Shown: in pieces, positions 26,460 to 35,194 of the stretch
How positions within the stretch are numbered: the first letter of the stretch is position 1
Layout: the number at the start of each line of letters is the position of its first letter
DNA from: Subtercola boreus
GTDB lineage: Bacteria > Actinomycetota > Actinomycetes > Actinomycetales > Microbacteriaceae
Assembly (NCBI RefSeq): GCF_003399645.1
Contig: NZ_NBXD01000025.1
Coordinates: 62,001 to 126,000, forward strand
Length of the DNA: 64,000 bases
Direction: 5' to 3'
Program-made: the position numbers and the translations under genes
The notes under the pieces: model-generated
What the model was told of the DNA's origin: nothing
The model's database searches: none
Seen by the model: the letters and a program-made list of their open reading frames with translations, nothing else

Positions 26460-27664
26460 CGCGGCACCTCGAGCAGCACCGTCGTGCCGTGGCCGGGCGA
26501 GGAGAAGACCCGCGCCGATCCGCCGACCGACGCAATCCGCGCCTCGATCGACTCCGCCACGCCCAGGCGGCCGCGCGGAATGAGATCGCGATCGAAACCC
26601 ACGCCGGTGTCGGTCACGACCGCACGCACGAGCCGTGCATCCTGGCTGATCGTGACCTCGGCCCGGCATTCGCCCGAGTGCAGCCTGACGTTCTCCAGGC
26701 TCGCCCACACCGCGCGCACCAGGGCATCGAGCTCGGCCGGGGCAGCATCGACATGGTCGTCGCCGTGCCAGGCGATGTCGAAGTCGTGCGCGAAGCTCCA
26801 GGCGTCGATCGTGCTGTGCAGCTCACGGTTGGCAGTCACCTCCGCATTTCCCGTGGCATGCGACGGCCTCCCGCCGATGATGCCGCCCGTGCGGAGCTGG
26901 GCCAGCATCAGGGCGTCGGCCGCCGCCTGGGCGCGCAGTGACGACGGCAGCACCCCCACTCCCGAATGGGCCACGACCGTGAGCGTGGCGAGCACGGTGT
27001 CGTGCAGCACACGTGCGCCGTATCGCAGCTCGGCCTCGGTCTCGGTCGACCGCCGCTCGGCGGCGTAACCCTGACGCAGCCGGTCGAGCCCTGCCTCGGC
27101 ACGCCGGGAGCTGCGCGCCAGCCACAGACCGGCGAAACTCATCGCCAGCCAGCCGCCGACGATGGCGATCGCCACGAAGACCTCCCGCCCGAACGGCGCA
27201 GAGACGACGACACCGAGCACCAGCACCGGAATGAGGGATGCGACGGCGATGACCGGGAGCGAGCGGCGGTGGCCGAACGCCACGAGGAGGGAGGGGATGG
27301 CCCATGACGCCAGGGCTGTCACCGTCGCCACCGTCGACGCGTTGTCGGCGCCCGAACCGGGCAGGAGGAATGTCGCGAGGGCACCAAGGCCCGCGCAGTA
27401 GGTCACGATCGCCGTGAGCACGCTGTGTCGGCCAGGCAGCAGGGCGAAACCCGTGATGACAGCGGCCATCCCGGCGAGGGCGGGCCCGAACGAGGCGATG
27501 CGGGCGAGTTCGGGCACCAGCAGGTTGAGCGCTGCGGAGAGCGCGAAGACAATGCCGAAACCCTGGGCGCAGATGTGTCCGAGCCGCAGGCGATCGGCGG
27601 GCAGCTGCGCCAGGCCCTCGGTGGCGGTGTCGAGGCCGTCCGCGACGCCAGAACTGTAGGTCAC
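26456..27664 (-). CDS. Sensor histidine kinase, HisKA_3-like
   Basis: A 402-residue protein with about five membrane helices (residues 30-180). A helical linker follows, with H221 in RVLHDTVLATLTVV as the likely phosphoacceptor, and a short ATPase domain with SLENVRLHS (N box), VTDTGVGFD (G1) and SSPGHGTTVLLEVP (G2). The GTG at 27664 is taken because the frame further upstream lies over the promoter of the divergent regulator. It is coupled to the membrane protein downstream and divergent from the response regulator. The signal is unknown. Confidence 0.8.
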   Translation of the reverse strand: MTYSSGVADGLDTATEGLAQLPADRLRLGHICAQGFGIVFALSAALNLLVPELARIASFGPALAGMAAVITGFALLPGRHSVLTAIVTYCAGLGALATFLLPGSGADNASTVATVTALASWAIPSLLVAFGHRRSLPVIAVASLIPVLVLGVVVSAPFGREVFVAIAIVGGWLAMSFAGLWLARSSRRAEAGLDRLRQGYAAERRSTETEAELRYGARVLHDTVLATLTVVAHSGVGVLPSSLRAQAAADALMLAQLRTGGIIGGRPSHATGNAEVTANRELHSTIDAWSFAHDFDIAWHGDDHVDAAPAELDALVRAVWASLENVRLHSGECRAEVTISQDARLVRAVVTDTGVGFDRDLIPRGRLGVAESIEARIASVGGSARVFSSPGHGTTVLLEVPR

Positions 27665-27735
27665 ACCAGAAAGATAGCGCCTGCCTCCCTGTTCGGCGGC
27701 TCGAAAGACCCCCGAACGGGGCCGGGAATGACAAA

Positions 27736-28389
27736 ATGGCAGGCATGGCTCCTGCACGCATCCGGCTCGCTGTCGTCGACGATCACCGCATGCTGCTCAC
27801 CGCCCTCAGCGGATGGATCAGGAACGCGGCCGACGACATCGAGCTCGTCGCTGCCGTCTCGACCTGGCCCGACCTGTTGGCGCATCCGGAGTTCCCGGCC
27901 GACGTCGTGCTGCTCGACCTCGACCTGCGCGACGGGCTGCCCATCTCGGTGAAGCTCCGCGCCCTCGGCACCGTCGGTGTGGCGACCGTCGTCATGAGCA
28001 CCTACTCCGACCCGGGCGTCGTTCGCGAGGCACTCGCCGCGGGAGCGCTGGGGTACATCGTCAAGAGCGAGCGGGCCGAGACCATCGTTCTCGCCGTCCA
28101 CGCGGCGAGCCGGGGCGTCGGTTTCGTCTCACCGCGGCTGGTACCCCGAGAGGGCGACGGGGCCGAAGGGCCGACCCTGTCGTCACAGGAGGCGCGCATC
28201 ATGGCCCTCTACAGCATGGGCGAATCGGCCAAACGCATGGCCGCCGTGCTGCACATCAGCGAGCACACCGCGAAGTCGCACCTGAAACGCATCCGCAGCA
28301 AGTACCGCCTGGCGGGGATCGACGTGAGCACCAAGGTCGCCATGCGCGACCAGGCCATCCGGAAGGGGCTCATCCTCGTCGACGGGTAG
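27736..28389 (+). CDS. LuxR/NarL-type response regulator
   Basis: A 217-residue regulator. The receiver has DD at 15-16, phospho-acceptor D61 in VVLLDLDL, and a K in GYIVKSERA. The C-terminal HTH (about 148-205) starts LSSQEARIMALYSMGESAKRMA and ends with HTAKSHLKRIRSKY. It is divergent from the kinase and its membrane partner by 71 bp, so it is probably their output. The ATG at 27736 or 27745 may be used. Confidence 0.9.
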   Translation: MAGMAPARIRLAVVDDHRMLLTALSGWIRNAADDIELVAAVSTWPDLLAHPEFPADVVLLDLDLRDGLPISVKLRALGTVGVATVVMSTYSDPGVVREALAAGALGYIVKSERAETIVLAVHAASRGVGFVSPRLVPREGDGAEGPTLSSQEARIMALYSMGESAKRMAAVLHISEHTAKSHLKRIRSKYRLAGIDVSTKVAMRDQAIRKGLILVDG

Positions 28390-28399
28390 AGTTTCGACG

Positions 28400-28807
28400 G
28401 TGAACAGCTTCAGCCGTCCCTTCGCCACCCGCTGGAACGACAACGACGTCTTCGGCCATCTGAACAACACCGTCTACTACACGGCGATGGACACGACGAT
28501 CACGGCCTGGCTCATCGGCGGGGGGCACTTCGACATCGAGACGTCTGACACGCTCGCGTTCTGCGTGTCATCCTCGTGCCGGTTCATCGAACCAGCGGCC
28601 TTTCCCGACACGGTCGAGGTCGTTCTGCGGGCGGGCCGGGTGGGCACGACGAGTATCGCGTGGCAACTCGAGCTGTTCAGGCAGAGCGACGGGACCCAGA
28701 TCGCCGCCGGTGAGTTCGTTCATGTCTTCGTCGGGCGAGGCAGCAAACGGCCGGTACCGATCCCCGAAACGCTGAGGGCCGCAGCGCTGGCCGAGCTCAC
28801 CGGCTGA
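28400..28807 (+). CDS. Hotdog-fold acyl-CoA thioesterase (4HBT type)
   Basis: A 135-residue single hotdog domain. The catalytic Asp region is RWNDNDVFGHLNN (D16, with the GHxNN signature), followed by the SCRFIEPA strand typical of YbgC/4-hydroxybenzoyl-CoA thioesterases. It hydrolyses acyl-CoA in the cytoplasm. GTG start at 28400, 10 bp after the response regulator stop. The substrate is unknown. Confidence 0.9.
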   Translation: MNSFSRPFATRWNDNDVFGHLNNTVYYTAMDTTITAWLIGGGHFDIETSDTLAFCVSSSCRFIEPAAFPDTVEVVLRAGRVGTTSIAWQLELFRQSDGTQIAAGEFVHVFVGRGSKRPVPIPETLRAAALAELTG

Positions 28808-28824
28808 GGCCGGTCGGCGAGCCG

Positions 28825-29325
28825 TCAGATGGCGACGGGCTCGTGAAACGCCGAGTTGTGGAAGATGAGCGGTGCGTACGCATCGTTCGTGTTCGTACCC
28901 ACCACCTGCAGCACGATGATGCGGTGGTCTCCGGCCGGGTAGTCGTGCGCGATGGTGCACTCCAGCCAGACCGGGGCGTCATCCAGCAGGATCGCGCCCG
29001 AGGGCAGCACCAGCGTCGGAATGTTGTCCAAGCGCGCGGCCTTGTCTTTCGACGCCAGCTGGCGCACCGACGCTCCATGTCCCTTCGCGAGGATCGAGAC
29101 GCCGATGCGCTCGGCCCGGGCGAGCTCGGGCCAGGTGGTCGACGTGTTCTGAACGGCGAACATGACCATCGGCGGCTCCATGCTCACGCCCGCCGAGAAC
29201 GACGAGGCGATGAGAACGGTCGGTTCGCCATCGATCACCGCCGCCAGGGCCGCGACCCCCGACGGGAAGGCGCCGAACGTCTTGCGCAGAAGCATCGAGT
29301 CTGCGGTGTAGGGAAGAACTGACAT
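28825..29325 (-). CDS. Flavin reductase-like FMN-binding protein
   Basis: A 166-residue split-barrel protein of the flavin reductase family, which reduces FMN/FAD with NAD(P)H for a partner monooxygenase. Typical segments are LRKTFGAFPSGVAALAA, ASSFSAGVSMEPPMV and LECTIAHDYPAGDHRIIV. The ATG at 29325 has AAGGA four bases upstream; the open frame further upstream lacks similarity. No partner oxygenase is next to it. The 197-bp gap to the divergent ltrA gene carries the promoters and nothing else that I could see. Confidence 0.88.
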   Translation of the reverse strand: MSVLPYTADSMLLRKTFGAFPSGVAALAAVIDGEPTVLIASSFSAGVSMEPPMVMFAVQNTSTTWPELARAERIGVSILAKGHGASVRQLASKDKAARLDNIPTLVLPSGAILLDDAPVWLECTIAHDYPAGDHRIIVLQVVGTNTNDAYAPLIFHNSAFHEPVAI

Positions 29326-29522
29326 CGGGTTTCCTTCGCGACGAGAAAGTGGTGAGGTTCGTACCCGAATCCTCGCACTGTGCAGATTTCGCCCGAATTG
29401 CGCCGCCCGAAACAATTTAAACCGCAGGTCACAGGCCCCGGATGCTCGACAACCGCCACCGGGCGAACACCTTTCGCCACCCCTCCCGCGGGCTCGCACG
29501 ATGATTTCTGTATGCTCGCGCC

Positions 29523-30701
29523 ATGACGAACCTGCTGACCCGCCTCGACCTGCGCCCCGTCAGGCCCCGCGACAAGGGGGAGCCGCACCGGGTCGCCTCG
29601 AGCCTGGAGCTGTTCTTCGACCTGGTCTTCGTGGTCGCGGTGTCGCTCGCCTCCCAGACGCTGCACCATCTCGAGACCGACCAGCAGGTCGCCGTCGGCG
29701 CCGGTGCGTACCTCATGGTGTTCTTCGCCATCTGGTGGGCGTGGATGAACTTCACCTGGTTCGCGACGGCCTTCGACAACGACGACTGGCTCTATCGTGT
29801 CACCACGATCGCCCAGATGGCCGGCGTCCTCGTTCTCGCCGCCGGAGTATCGGCCGCGATGGAACACGGCGACTTCGCCGCGGTGACGTACGGCTACGTC
29901 ATCATGCGTCTGGCGATGGTGAGCCAGTGGCTGCGGCTCGCCGCGAACTCGCCGGAGTTCCGGCGCACGGCCCTGCGGTACGCCGGCGGCATCACCGTGG
30001 TGCAGGTGGCCTGGGTGCTGCGCCTGCTGCTGCCGGAGTCGCTCGGCGCGCCCAGCTTCGTCGTGCTCGCGATCGCCGAGCTGTGCGTGCCGGTCTGGGC
30101 CGAGCACCGACAGACGACGCCCTACCACAACCACCACATCGCCGAACGCTTCGGCCTGTTCACCCTGGTCGTGCTGGGCGAGGGCCTGCTCGGTTCTGCG
30201 AACGCCATCATCGACTCGCTGAAGGACTCCGAGCACATCGTTCCACTAGTCGTGCTCGCGATCTGCTCGCTCGCCATCGTGGCCTCGATGTGGTGGGTGT
30301 ACTTCGCGACGCCGTTGCACAGCCGGTTCGGCAGCCTGCGCCAGTCGCTGACGCTCGGGTACACCCACTACGTGATCTTCGCTGCCGCCGCCGCGATGTC
30401 GGCCGGAATCGAGGTACTGGTCGACCTTCACGGCGGCGCGACCGGACTCCCGCCGGTCGTCGCGGCCGCGACCCTCACCGTTCCGGTCGCGGTCTTCGTG
30501 CTGGCGGTCTGGCTGCTGGCGATACGACCGACGGGTGCGCGAACGGCGAACACGATCATCCCGCTCGCCAGCCTGGCGATCGCCGCGAGCGCCCTGCTGC
30601 CCGCCGCCGAGGTGTTCACAGCGGCGCTGCTGGTCGTGATCGTGGCTACGCTGGTGGTGACGGGGCGTCGTTCGGGCACCGGGGCGAACATCGAGGAGTG
30701 A
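29523..30701 (+). CDS. Low-temperature-requirement A (LtrA) family membrane protein
   Basis: A 392-residue polytopic protein with about twelve hydrophobic segments. The N-terminal motif SSLELFFDLVFVVAVS and the ERFGLFTLVVLGEGLLG segment are diagnostic for LtrA. The family is named for a Listeria gene needed at low temperature, but its biochemical role is not established. It is followed 2 bp later by a luciferase-like gene whose ribosome site lies within its last codons, so the two are probably co-translated. Confidence 0.92.
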   Translation: MTNLLTRLDLRPVRPRDKGEPHRVASSLELFFDLVFVVAVSLASQTLHHLETDQQVAVGAGAYLMVFFAIWWAWMNFTWFATAFDNDDWLYRVTTIAQMAGVLVLAAGVSAAMEHGDFAAVTYGYVIMRLAMVSQWLRLAANSPEFRRTALRYAGGITVVQVAWVLRLLLPESLGAPSFVVLAIAELCVPVWAEHRQTTPYHNHHIAERFGLFTLVVLGEGLLGSANAIIDSLKDSEHIVPLVVLAICSLAIVASMWWVYFATPLHSRFGSLRQSLTLGYTHYVIFAAAAAMSAGIEVLVDLHGGATGLPPVVAAATLTVPVAVFVLAVWLLAIRPTGARTANTIIPLASLAIAASALLPAAEVFTAALLVVIVATLVVTGRRSGTGANIEE

Positions 30702-30703
30702 CC

Positions 30704-31744
30704 ATGAGGCTCGGCGTCACGATCGACTACTCCGAGGACTTCGCCGGCGCGGCCGCGGAGGCCGTGCACTTCGAGCGGGCGGGAATCGAGGTCGTCGCCG
30801 TCTCGGAGGCGTACTCGTTCGACGCGGTCAGCCGTCTCGGCTACCTCGCCGCGATCACCTCGACGGCGACGCTGATGTCGAGCATCCTGCCCCTGTATTC
30901 GCGCACCCCCACCCTGCTCGCGATGACCGCGGCGAGCCTCGACTCCCTGTCGGGCGGGCGCTTCGAGCTCGGCCTCGGCAGCTCGGGGCCGCAGGTGATC
31001 GAGGGATTCCACGGGGTGCCGTTCGCCCGACCGCTCGGGCACCTGCGCGAGACGGTCGAGATCTGCCGGGCGGTCTGGCGCCGCGAGCGGCTGGAGCACT
31101 CGGGGCAGAACTACACCATCCCGCTGCCGGAGGGGCAGGGAACGGGCCTCGGCAAGTCCCTCAAACTGATCAACAGACCCTTTCGTTCGGGGATACCCGT
31201 CGCGATAGCAGCTCTCACACCGCGTGCCGTCGAACAGACGGCGGAGATCGCCGACGGCTGGTTTCCGATGTTCTACCACCCCGAACGTGCGGCCGCGGCG
31301 TGGGGCGACTCCCTCGCGGCCGGGTCAGCACGGCGCGATCCTTCGCTCGGAGCGCTCGACGCGATCGTGAGCGTTCCCCTCTTCATCGGCGACGACGACG
31401 AACGGATGCTCGGGGCCTACCGCGAGCGCATGGCCCTCTACATCGGCGGCATGGGTGCGCCCGGTGCCAACTTCTACAACGAACTCGCCGTGCGCTACGG
31501 CTACGGCGGCGAGGCCGAGCGCGTGCAGGAGCTCTATCTGGCGGGCGAGAAGACGGCGGCGGCGGATGCCCTTCCCGACGACCTGGTGCTGGCGACGTCG
31601 CTCATCGGCACGGAGGCGCATGTGCGTGAACGCCTGGCGGCGTTCGAAGCCTCGGGCGCCACCACGCTGCTCGTGCAGCCGCTGGCGCCGACGGCGGCCG
31701 GCCGGGTGGAGTCGATCGAGGCCGTGCGGGCGATGCTGGGCTGA
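30704..31744 (+). CDS. Luciferase-like (LLM) F420-dependent oxidoreductase
   Basis: A 346-residue barrel enzyme of the bacterial luciferase-like family, probably using F420 or FMN. Start GVTIDYSEDF, the loop GRFELGLGSSGPQVIEGFHG and the C-terminal TSLIGTEAHVRERLAAF are typical of actinobacterial F420-type LLM proteins. GAGGAG precedes the ATG at 30704. Substrate unknown; the co-transcribed LtrA gene gives no clue. Confidence 0.88.
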   Translation: MRLGVTIDYSEDFAGAAAEAVHFERAGIEVVAVSEAYSFDAVSRLGYLAAITSTATLMSSILPLYSRTPTLLAMTAASLDSLSGGRFELGLGSSGPQVIEGFHGVPFARPLGHLRETVEICRAVWRRERLEHSGQNYTIPLPEGQGTGLGKSLKLINRPFRSGIPVAIAALTPRAVEQTAEIADGWFPMFYHPERAAAAWGDSLAAGSARRDPSLGALDAIVSVPLFIGDDDERMLGAYRERMALYIGGMGAPGANFYNELAVRYGYGGEAERVQELYLAGEKTAAADALPDDLVLATSLIGTEAHVRERLAAFEASGATTLLVQPLAPTAAGRVESIEAVRAMLG

Positions 31745-31757
31745 CGCCGCGGGCGTG

Positions 31758-32828
31758 TCATTCTGCGCTGACGGCGCCGCCGAAGAGGGCGGTGAGCCGG
31801 GCATCCACGGTGCCCCGATCGTCGTCGAGGTAGGCGTTCACGGCGGCCCGCGCGTGGGCGGCCGCCGCGTCGAGCGGCACCTGGGCCTCGATGCGTCGCC
31901 CGAGGGTGTCGGCGGCGCGCACCCGCTGCACCTGCGAGGGGCTCGACAGGTCGGGCAGGTTCATCAGGTCATCCTGGGCGGTCTGTTCGAAGAGCCAGCA
32001 CAGATCCCACAACAGGTTGAACGAGGGCTGCCTGAGGGCCTGCCGGATGACCGCCGTCTCGAGGTAGTACGACGAGACCGGAACACGGTTGTCATGCTTC
32101 CAGGCGAGCACGAGCCGGATGAGCGTTCTCAGGTGCGCATCACCGTCGTCGATGCGCGCGATGAGCTGCTCGCGGGCGCCCGGACGCGCCAGCACCCACC
32201 GTCGGGCGGCATCGGGAATCGCGACGATCGCACTCCCCCCGTCGCCCGGCGCCTCGTACGCGGGGATGAGGCGCAGGCGCGGCGCGACGATGGCGCCCGC
32301 GGCACCGTCTGCACCCGCGGCACCGTCCGCGCCCGCAGCGCCGTCCGAGCCCGCGGCGCCGTCTGCACCCGCTGCACCGTCGAGGGGCGTCGCGTCGACC
32401 AGCACCGAGTCAGACGTCGTCGTGACGAGCGCGTCGATCCCGGCATCCTGAACCGCCGACCGGATGCCCTGCAGCACCCGCGCGAGCGACTTCGGCCGCC
32501 CGCCGTCGAGTACGACGAACGCATCGAACCGGCTCGCGCCCCGAACCGCCGTGCCGTGCCGGAAGGCCCCCGCATCGACGACGCGCAGAACCCCCGCTGC
32601 GCCGACGCCTCCACCGCCCGGCGCCGTTGCACCCCCGCCGCATCCGGCACCCCCGCCGCGTCCGGCGCCCCCGCCGCGCATGGCACCCCCGCCGCGTGCC
32701 GCGCCACCGCCCGGCGCCGCCAGCGCATCGGCCACCGCATCCCGCAGCGCCACGTGGGCGCGCACCTCCGCCTCGGGCACCCGCGTCATCGCGGCCACCC
32801 TCTCGAGAACCTCTTCGTAACTCTCCAC
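31758..32828 (-). CDS. CD-NTase-like (SMODS) nucleotidyltransferase with degenerate active site
   Basis: A 356-residue protein. GGGAG lies 6 nt before the GTG at 32828, so this start is preferred to one at 32885. After a Gly-rich stretch (39-77), the core GAFRHGTAVRGASRFDAFVVL (about 87-107) matches the CD-NTase/OAS pattern, but GS is GA and the first catalytic Asp of the S-D-x-D pair is Arg (R100); D102 remains. The third acidic strand, usually VDVVPA, reads RLRLIPA (184-190). The C-terminal helical part has RLVLAWKHDN and SSYYLETAV as in CD-NTases. Residues 151-178 are a GAAGAD-type collagen-like insert. I infer that second-messenger synthesis is unlikely unless other residues substitute. 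It lies downstream of the DUF262 gene on the same strand. Confidence 0.65.
   Translation of the reverse strand: MESYEEVLERVAAMTRVPEAEVRAHVALRDAVADALAAPGGGAARGGGAMRGGGAGRGGGAGCGGGATAPGGGGVGAAGVLRVVDAGAFRHGTAVRGASRFDAFVVLDGGRPKSLARVLQGIRSAVQDAGIDALVTTTSDSVLVDATPLDGAAGADGAAGSDGAAGADGAAGADGAAGAIVAPRLRLIPAYEAPGDGGSAIVAIPDAARRWVLARPGAREQLIARIDDGDAHLRTLIRLVLAWKHDNRVPVSSYYLETAVIRQALRQPSFNLLWDLCWLFEQTAQDDLMNLPDLSSPSQVQRVRAADTLGRRIEAQVPLDAAAAHARAAVNAYLDDDRGTVDARLTALFGGAVSAE
32298..32385. repeat. 18-bp-type tandem repeat inside the CD-NTase-like gene
   Basis: About five copies of a unit encoding GAAGAD or GAAGSD on the minus strand, inserted between two core strands of the nucleotidyltransferase fold. 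A second Gly-rich repeat (32597-32711) encodes the GGGA tract near the N-terminus. Both keep the reading frame. Confidence 0.8.
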
Positions 32829-32953
32829 GCGTAACTCCCGGTCGTGCTCCCTGCTGAGCCTACGATCCGCACCCTCCCCCGTCACCCCCGGGTTTGGGCT
32901 CCCTCCTGCCCGGGCAGCTCACCCGGCGGCCGTCGGCGTGCGGGCAGCCCTGT

Positions 32954-33014
32954 ATCGACACGCTTTCGCTCGTCCTCCGCGCCATCTGCAGCGGAGCGGG
33001 CATCCTGTGTCGAT
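32954..33014. terminator. Hairpin between DUF262 and CD-NTase-like genes
   Basis: ATCGACAC (32954-32961) pairs with GTGTCGAT (33007-33014), and an inner CTCCGC/GCGGAG stem lies between. It falls in the 201-bp gap downstream of the DUF262 gene, so it could end that transcript or mark a processing site. Confidence 0.4.
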
Positions 33015-33029
33015 TCGGCGGCGCGGGCG

Positions 33030-35075
33030 TTACATCAGCGCGCCGATGTAGGAGTACTTGACGAAGACCTCGGCCGAGAGGCCGGCCTCGTCGAGCACGC
33101 CCTGCACGGCGGTCAGCATGTACTTCGAGTCCCAGCCCATGTAGAGGTAGTGCGACTCGTCGAGGGTGTCCCAGTGGCCGTTCCACGCCTGGGAATCATA
33201 GAGCGGGCCCCCGCGCTGGGCGCTGAACGCGACGACGCTCGGGCGGGCATCCGCCCACAGGCGTTTGAAGATGCGGTTGAAGAGATACTTCACGTCGTAC
33301 ACCTCCCAGTGTTCGCCGCGGTACTCGACATACTCGAACTCGCGCTCCCAGCCGCGGGGCCAGCCGCGACGGCGTTGGGCGTCGAGGATGGGGGTCAGGC
33401 CGTCGTCGTCGATGGCGGTTCCGGATGCCCGTCTCCACACTCTCAGAAACACGTCGGTCAGCTCGACCGTGCGGCGGGCGATCGCGGCGGTGCCCCACTC
33501 GGAGACCCCGGACAGCGCGGTGGTGGTCGGAACGGCACTGGAGGCGTAGAGCGCACGCTTGGCCGGGAACGACAGCCCGACGGCGCGCTCTGCGAGCGGC
33601 TGCTCCAGCAGGGCGAGGTTGCCGAGCGTCTGCGCGAGTGCGCGGTGACTGTTCTGCTGGTCGTCGCTGTACTCCGACCACGGGGTGTCGCCGCCGCCGC
33701 TCCAGGTGTCGGACGGGGCCAGCGGAAACACGTTCTCGACGTCGAGACCGGCGAGATCGACAGGAGTCTCGACGCCCGCGATGCGCCCCAGCACATACCC
33801 GGGGTGAGGGAGGTCGCTGAACTTCAGCGCCACGCGCACCCGCTCGTCTGAGGGGGTGATGCGGGCGATCGCGCGCCGCAGAGCATCCGTCCCCTCCTCG
33901 CGCGCCCGACAGAGCCGGGCCACCAGTCGGTCGACACCCACACCGACCACAGTGCGGCGCAGCACGAGCGACTGGATCTGCTCCAGCGTGTCGATCAGCG
34001 CCTCCCGCCCCAGCAACTTCTGCGAGTACTCGTGGTAGGCGCGCATGGCCAGGGGATACATCCCGCGCCCGAACGTGTTGAGGTACCCGAGCTGGCGACC
34101 GATCTCGGCGTCGGCCTCGCGGGCCGGCTCCAGCAGCATCCGGAAGACGCCCGAGAACTCGCGCCACTCGGTCGCTTGCGCGCGGAGCGTGTCGAGGTCG
34201 AGCCGGGGAAAGCGCTGCCGAAAGGCGTCGTACACCCCACGCTCCCCCGCCACGGCGACCTCGCGACCGGTCGTCATGACGAGGTAGTGTCGCCAGAAGC
34301 TGGCGATCGACTCCCCCGTGTTCTGCTCGATCGGCACCCAAAAGGTGTCTTCGATCTCGCTCTGCTCGGCGTGCGAGAGCCCCATCAGCACGTAGTTGTG
34401 AATGAGCTCGTGATCGCGAAGCGGCTCGCCGGTCGAGTTCAGGCTCTCGAAGATCTGCTGCGCGTTCGCGTCGGCGCCGAGCGTGATCGCGACGTGCTCG
34501 AGCTTCTGCAGTCCGCGCCAGACGCGGGCGACTTCGTTCGGCAGCACCTGGCTTCGAAAGAACGCGTAGTTGTCGTCGAAGCGCGAGTCGCGCGCCTCGT
34601 CGCCCGGCCCGCGGCGGTTCAGAACGACGCTCTCGAACACGTCGGCCCACGCCCGGTGCGGGCGGAGCTTCGTGCGGTTCGGGTCGGCCGAGCGCACGAG
34701 TACCTGCGCCAGTTCGGTGGCAAGGGAGGCGTGGGCGTCATCCTGCAGCACAGTGTGGTGCAGAGCCGCGATCAGCAGCATCAGCGTCGTGATGCGCTGC
34801 TGCCCGTCGATCAGCACGAGCTCGCCGGAGTCGTCGTCTGAGTCGTCACCGGAGTCGTCGCCGAAGCTCGTCGTCGAGAGGATGGAGCCGATGAAATGCC
34901 TCTGCCGATCATCCGAATCGGCCGCCGCACGGATGTCGCCCAGCAGTTGTTCGCAGCCGCCGATGTCCCACCGGTACTGGCGCTGGTACACCGGAACGAC
35001 GATGGTGCTCGAGGGACGGGCCAGCCACTGGATGGTGTTGACAGCGGTCGCATCGACGTTCGTGGCAGAGACCAT
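33030..35075 (-). CDS. DUF262/DUF1524 (GmrSD-like) protein
   Basis: A 681-residue protein. The N-terminal DUF262 domain has PVYQRQYRWD (28-37) and LIDGQQRITTL (88-98), the nucleotide-binding motif of ParB-like GmrS domains. The central region shows the DUF1524 layout (HPGYVLGR..., NLALLE, KRALYAS), but where family members have EH[IV]LPQ this protein has ENVFPL (about 444-449), so the HNH-type catalytic histidine is missing. The last 130 residues (WPRGWEREFEYVEY onward) form an extra domain that I cannot name. GmrSD proteins restrict modified phage DNA; this one may be a degenerate or altered version. It is the first gene of a pair with the CD-NTase-like gene. Confidence 0.75.
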   Translation of the reverse strand: MVSATNVDATAVNTIQWLARPSSTIVVPVYQRQYRWDIGGCEQLLGDIRAAADSDDRQRHFIGSILSTTSFGDDSGDDSDDDSGELVLIDGQQRITTLMLLIAALHHTVLQDDAHASLATELAQVLVRSADPNRTKLRPHRAWADVFESVVLNRRGPGDEARDSRFDDNYAFFRSQVLPNEVARVWRGLQKLEHVAITLGADANAQQIFESLNSTGEPLRDHELIHNYVLMGLSHAEQSEIEDTFWVPIEQNTGESIASFWRHYLVMTTGREVAVAGERGVYDAFRQRFPRLDLDTLRAQATEWREFSGVFRMLLEPAREADAEIGRQLGYLNTFGRGMYPLAMRAYHEYSQKLLGREALIDTLEQIQSLVLRRTVVGVGVDRLVARLCRAREEGTDALRRAIARITPSDERVRVALKFSDLPHPGYVLGRIAGVETPVDLAGLDVENVFPLAPSDTWSGGGDTPWSEYSDDQQNSHRALAQTLGNLALLEQPLAERAVGLSFPAKRALYASSAVPTTTALSGVSEWGTAAIARRTVELTDVFLRVWRRASGTAIDDDGLTPILDAQRRRGWPRGWEREFEYVEYRGEHWEVYDVKYLFNRIFKRLWADARPSVVAFSAQRGGPLYDSQAWNGHWDTLDESHYLYMGWDSKYMLTAVQGVLDEAGLSAEVFVKYSYIGALM

Positions 35076-35129
35076 GGCTTCGATCGTACAGACACGCAGC
35101 CGTCTCCCCGCTCAGCAGAGAGCCGGATG

Positions 35130-35143
35130 TTAGGCTGTCCTAA
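35130..35143. promoter_or_regulatory. DtxR/IdeR-like iron box
   Basis: TTAGGCTGTCCTAA has the TTAGG(N4)CCTAA inverted repeat that forms the core of DtxR/IdeR operators in actinobacteria. It sits 52 bp upstream of the ATG of the next gene, at promoter position. The match is visible; repression under iron-replete conditions is inferred. Confidence 0.65.
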
Positions 35144-35194
35144 CCTGGACCTGTTAAAACGTGCTGGTCCAAGACGAAAGGGCATGATTCCACC

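Noticed and set aside
28825-29499. Longer start for the flavin reductase (from 29499)
   Set aside because: The first 58 residues have no family similarity, and a strong ribosome site supports the ATG at 29325.
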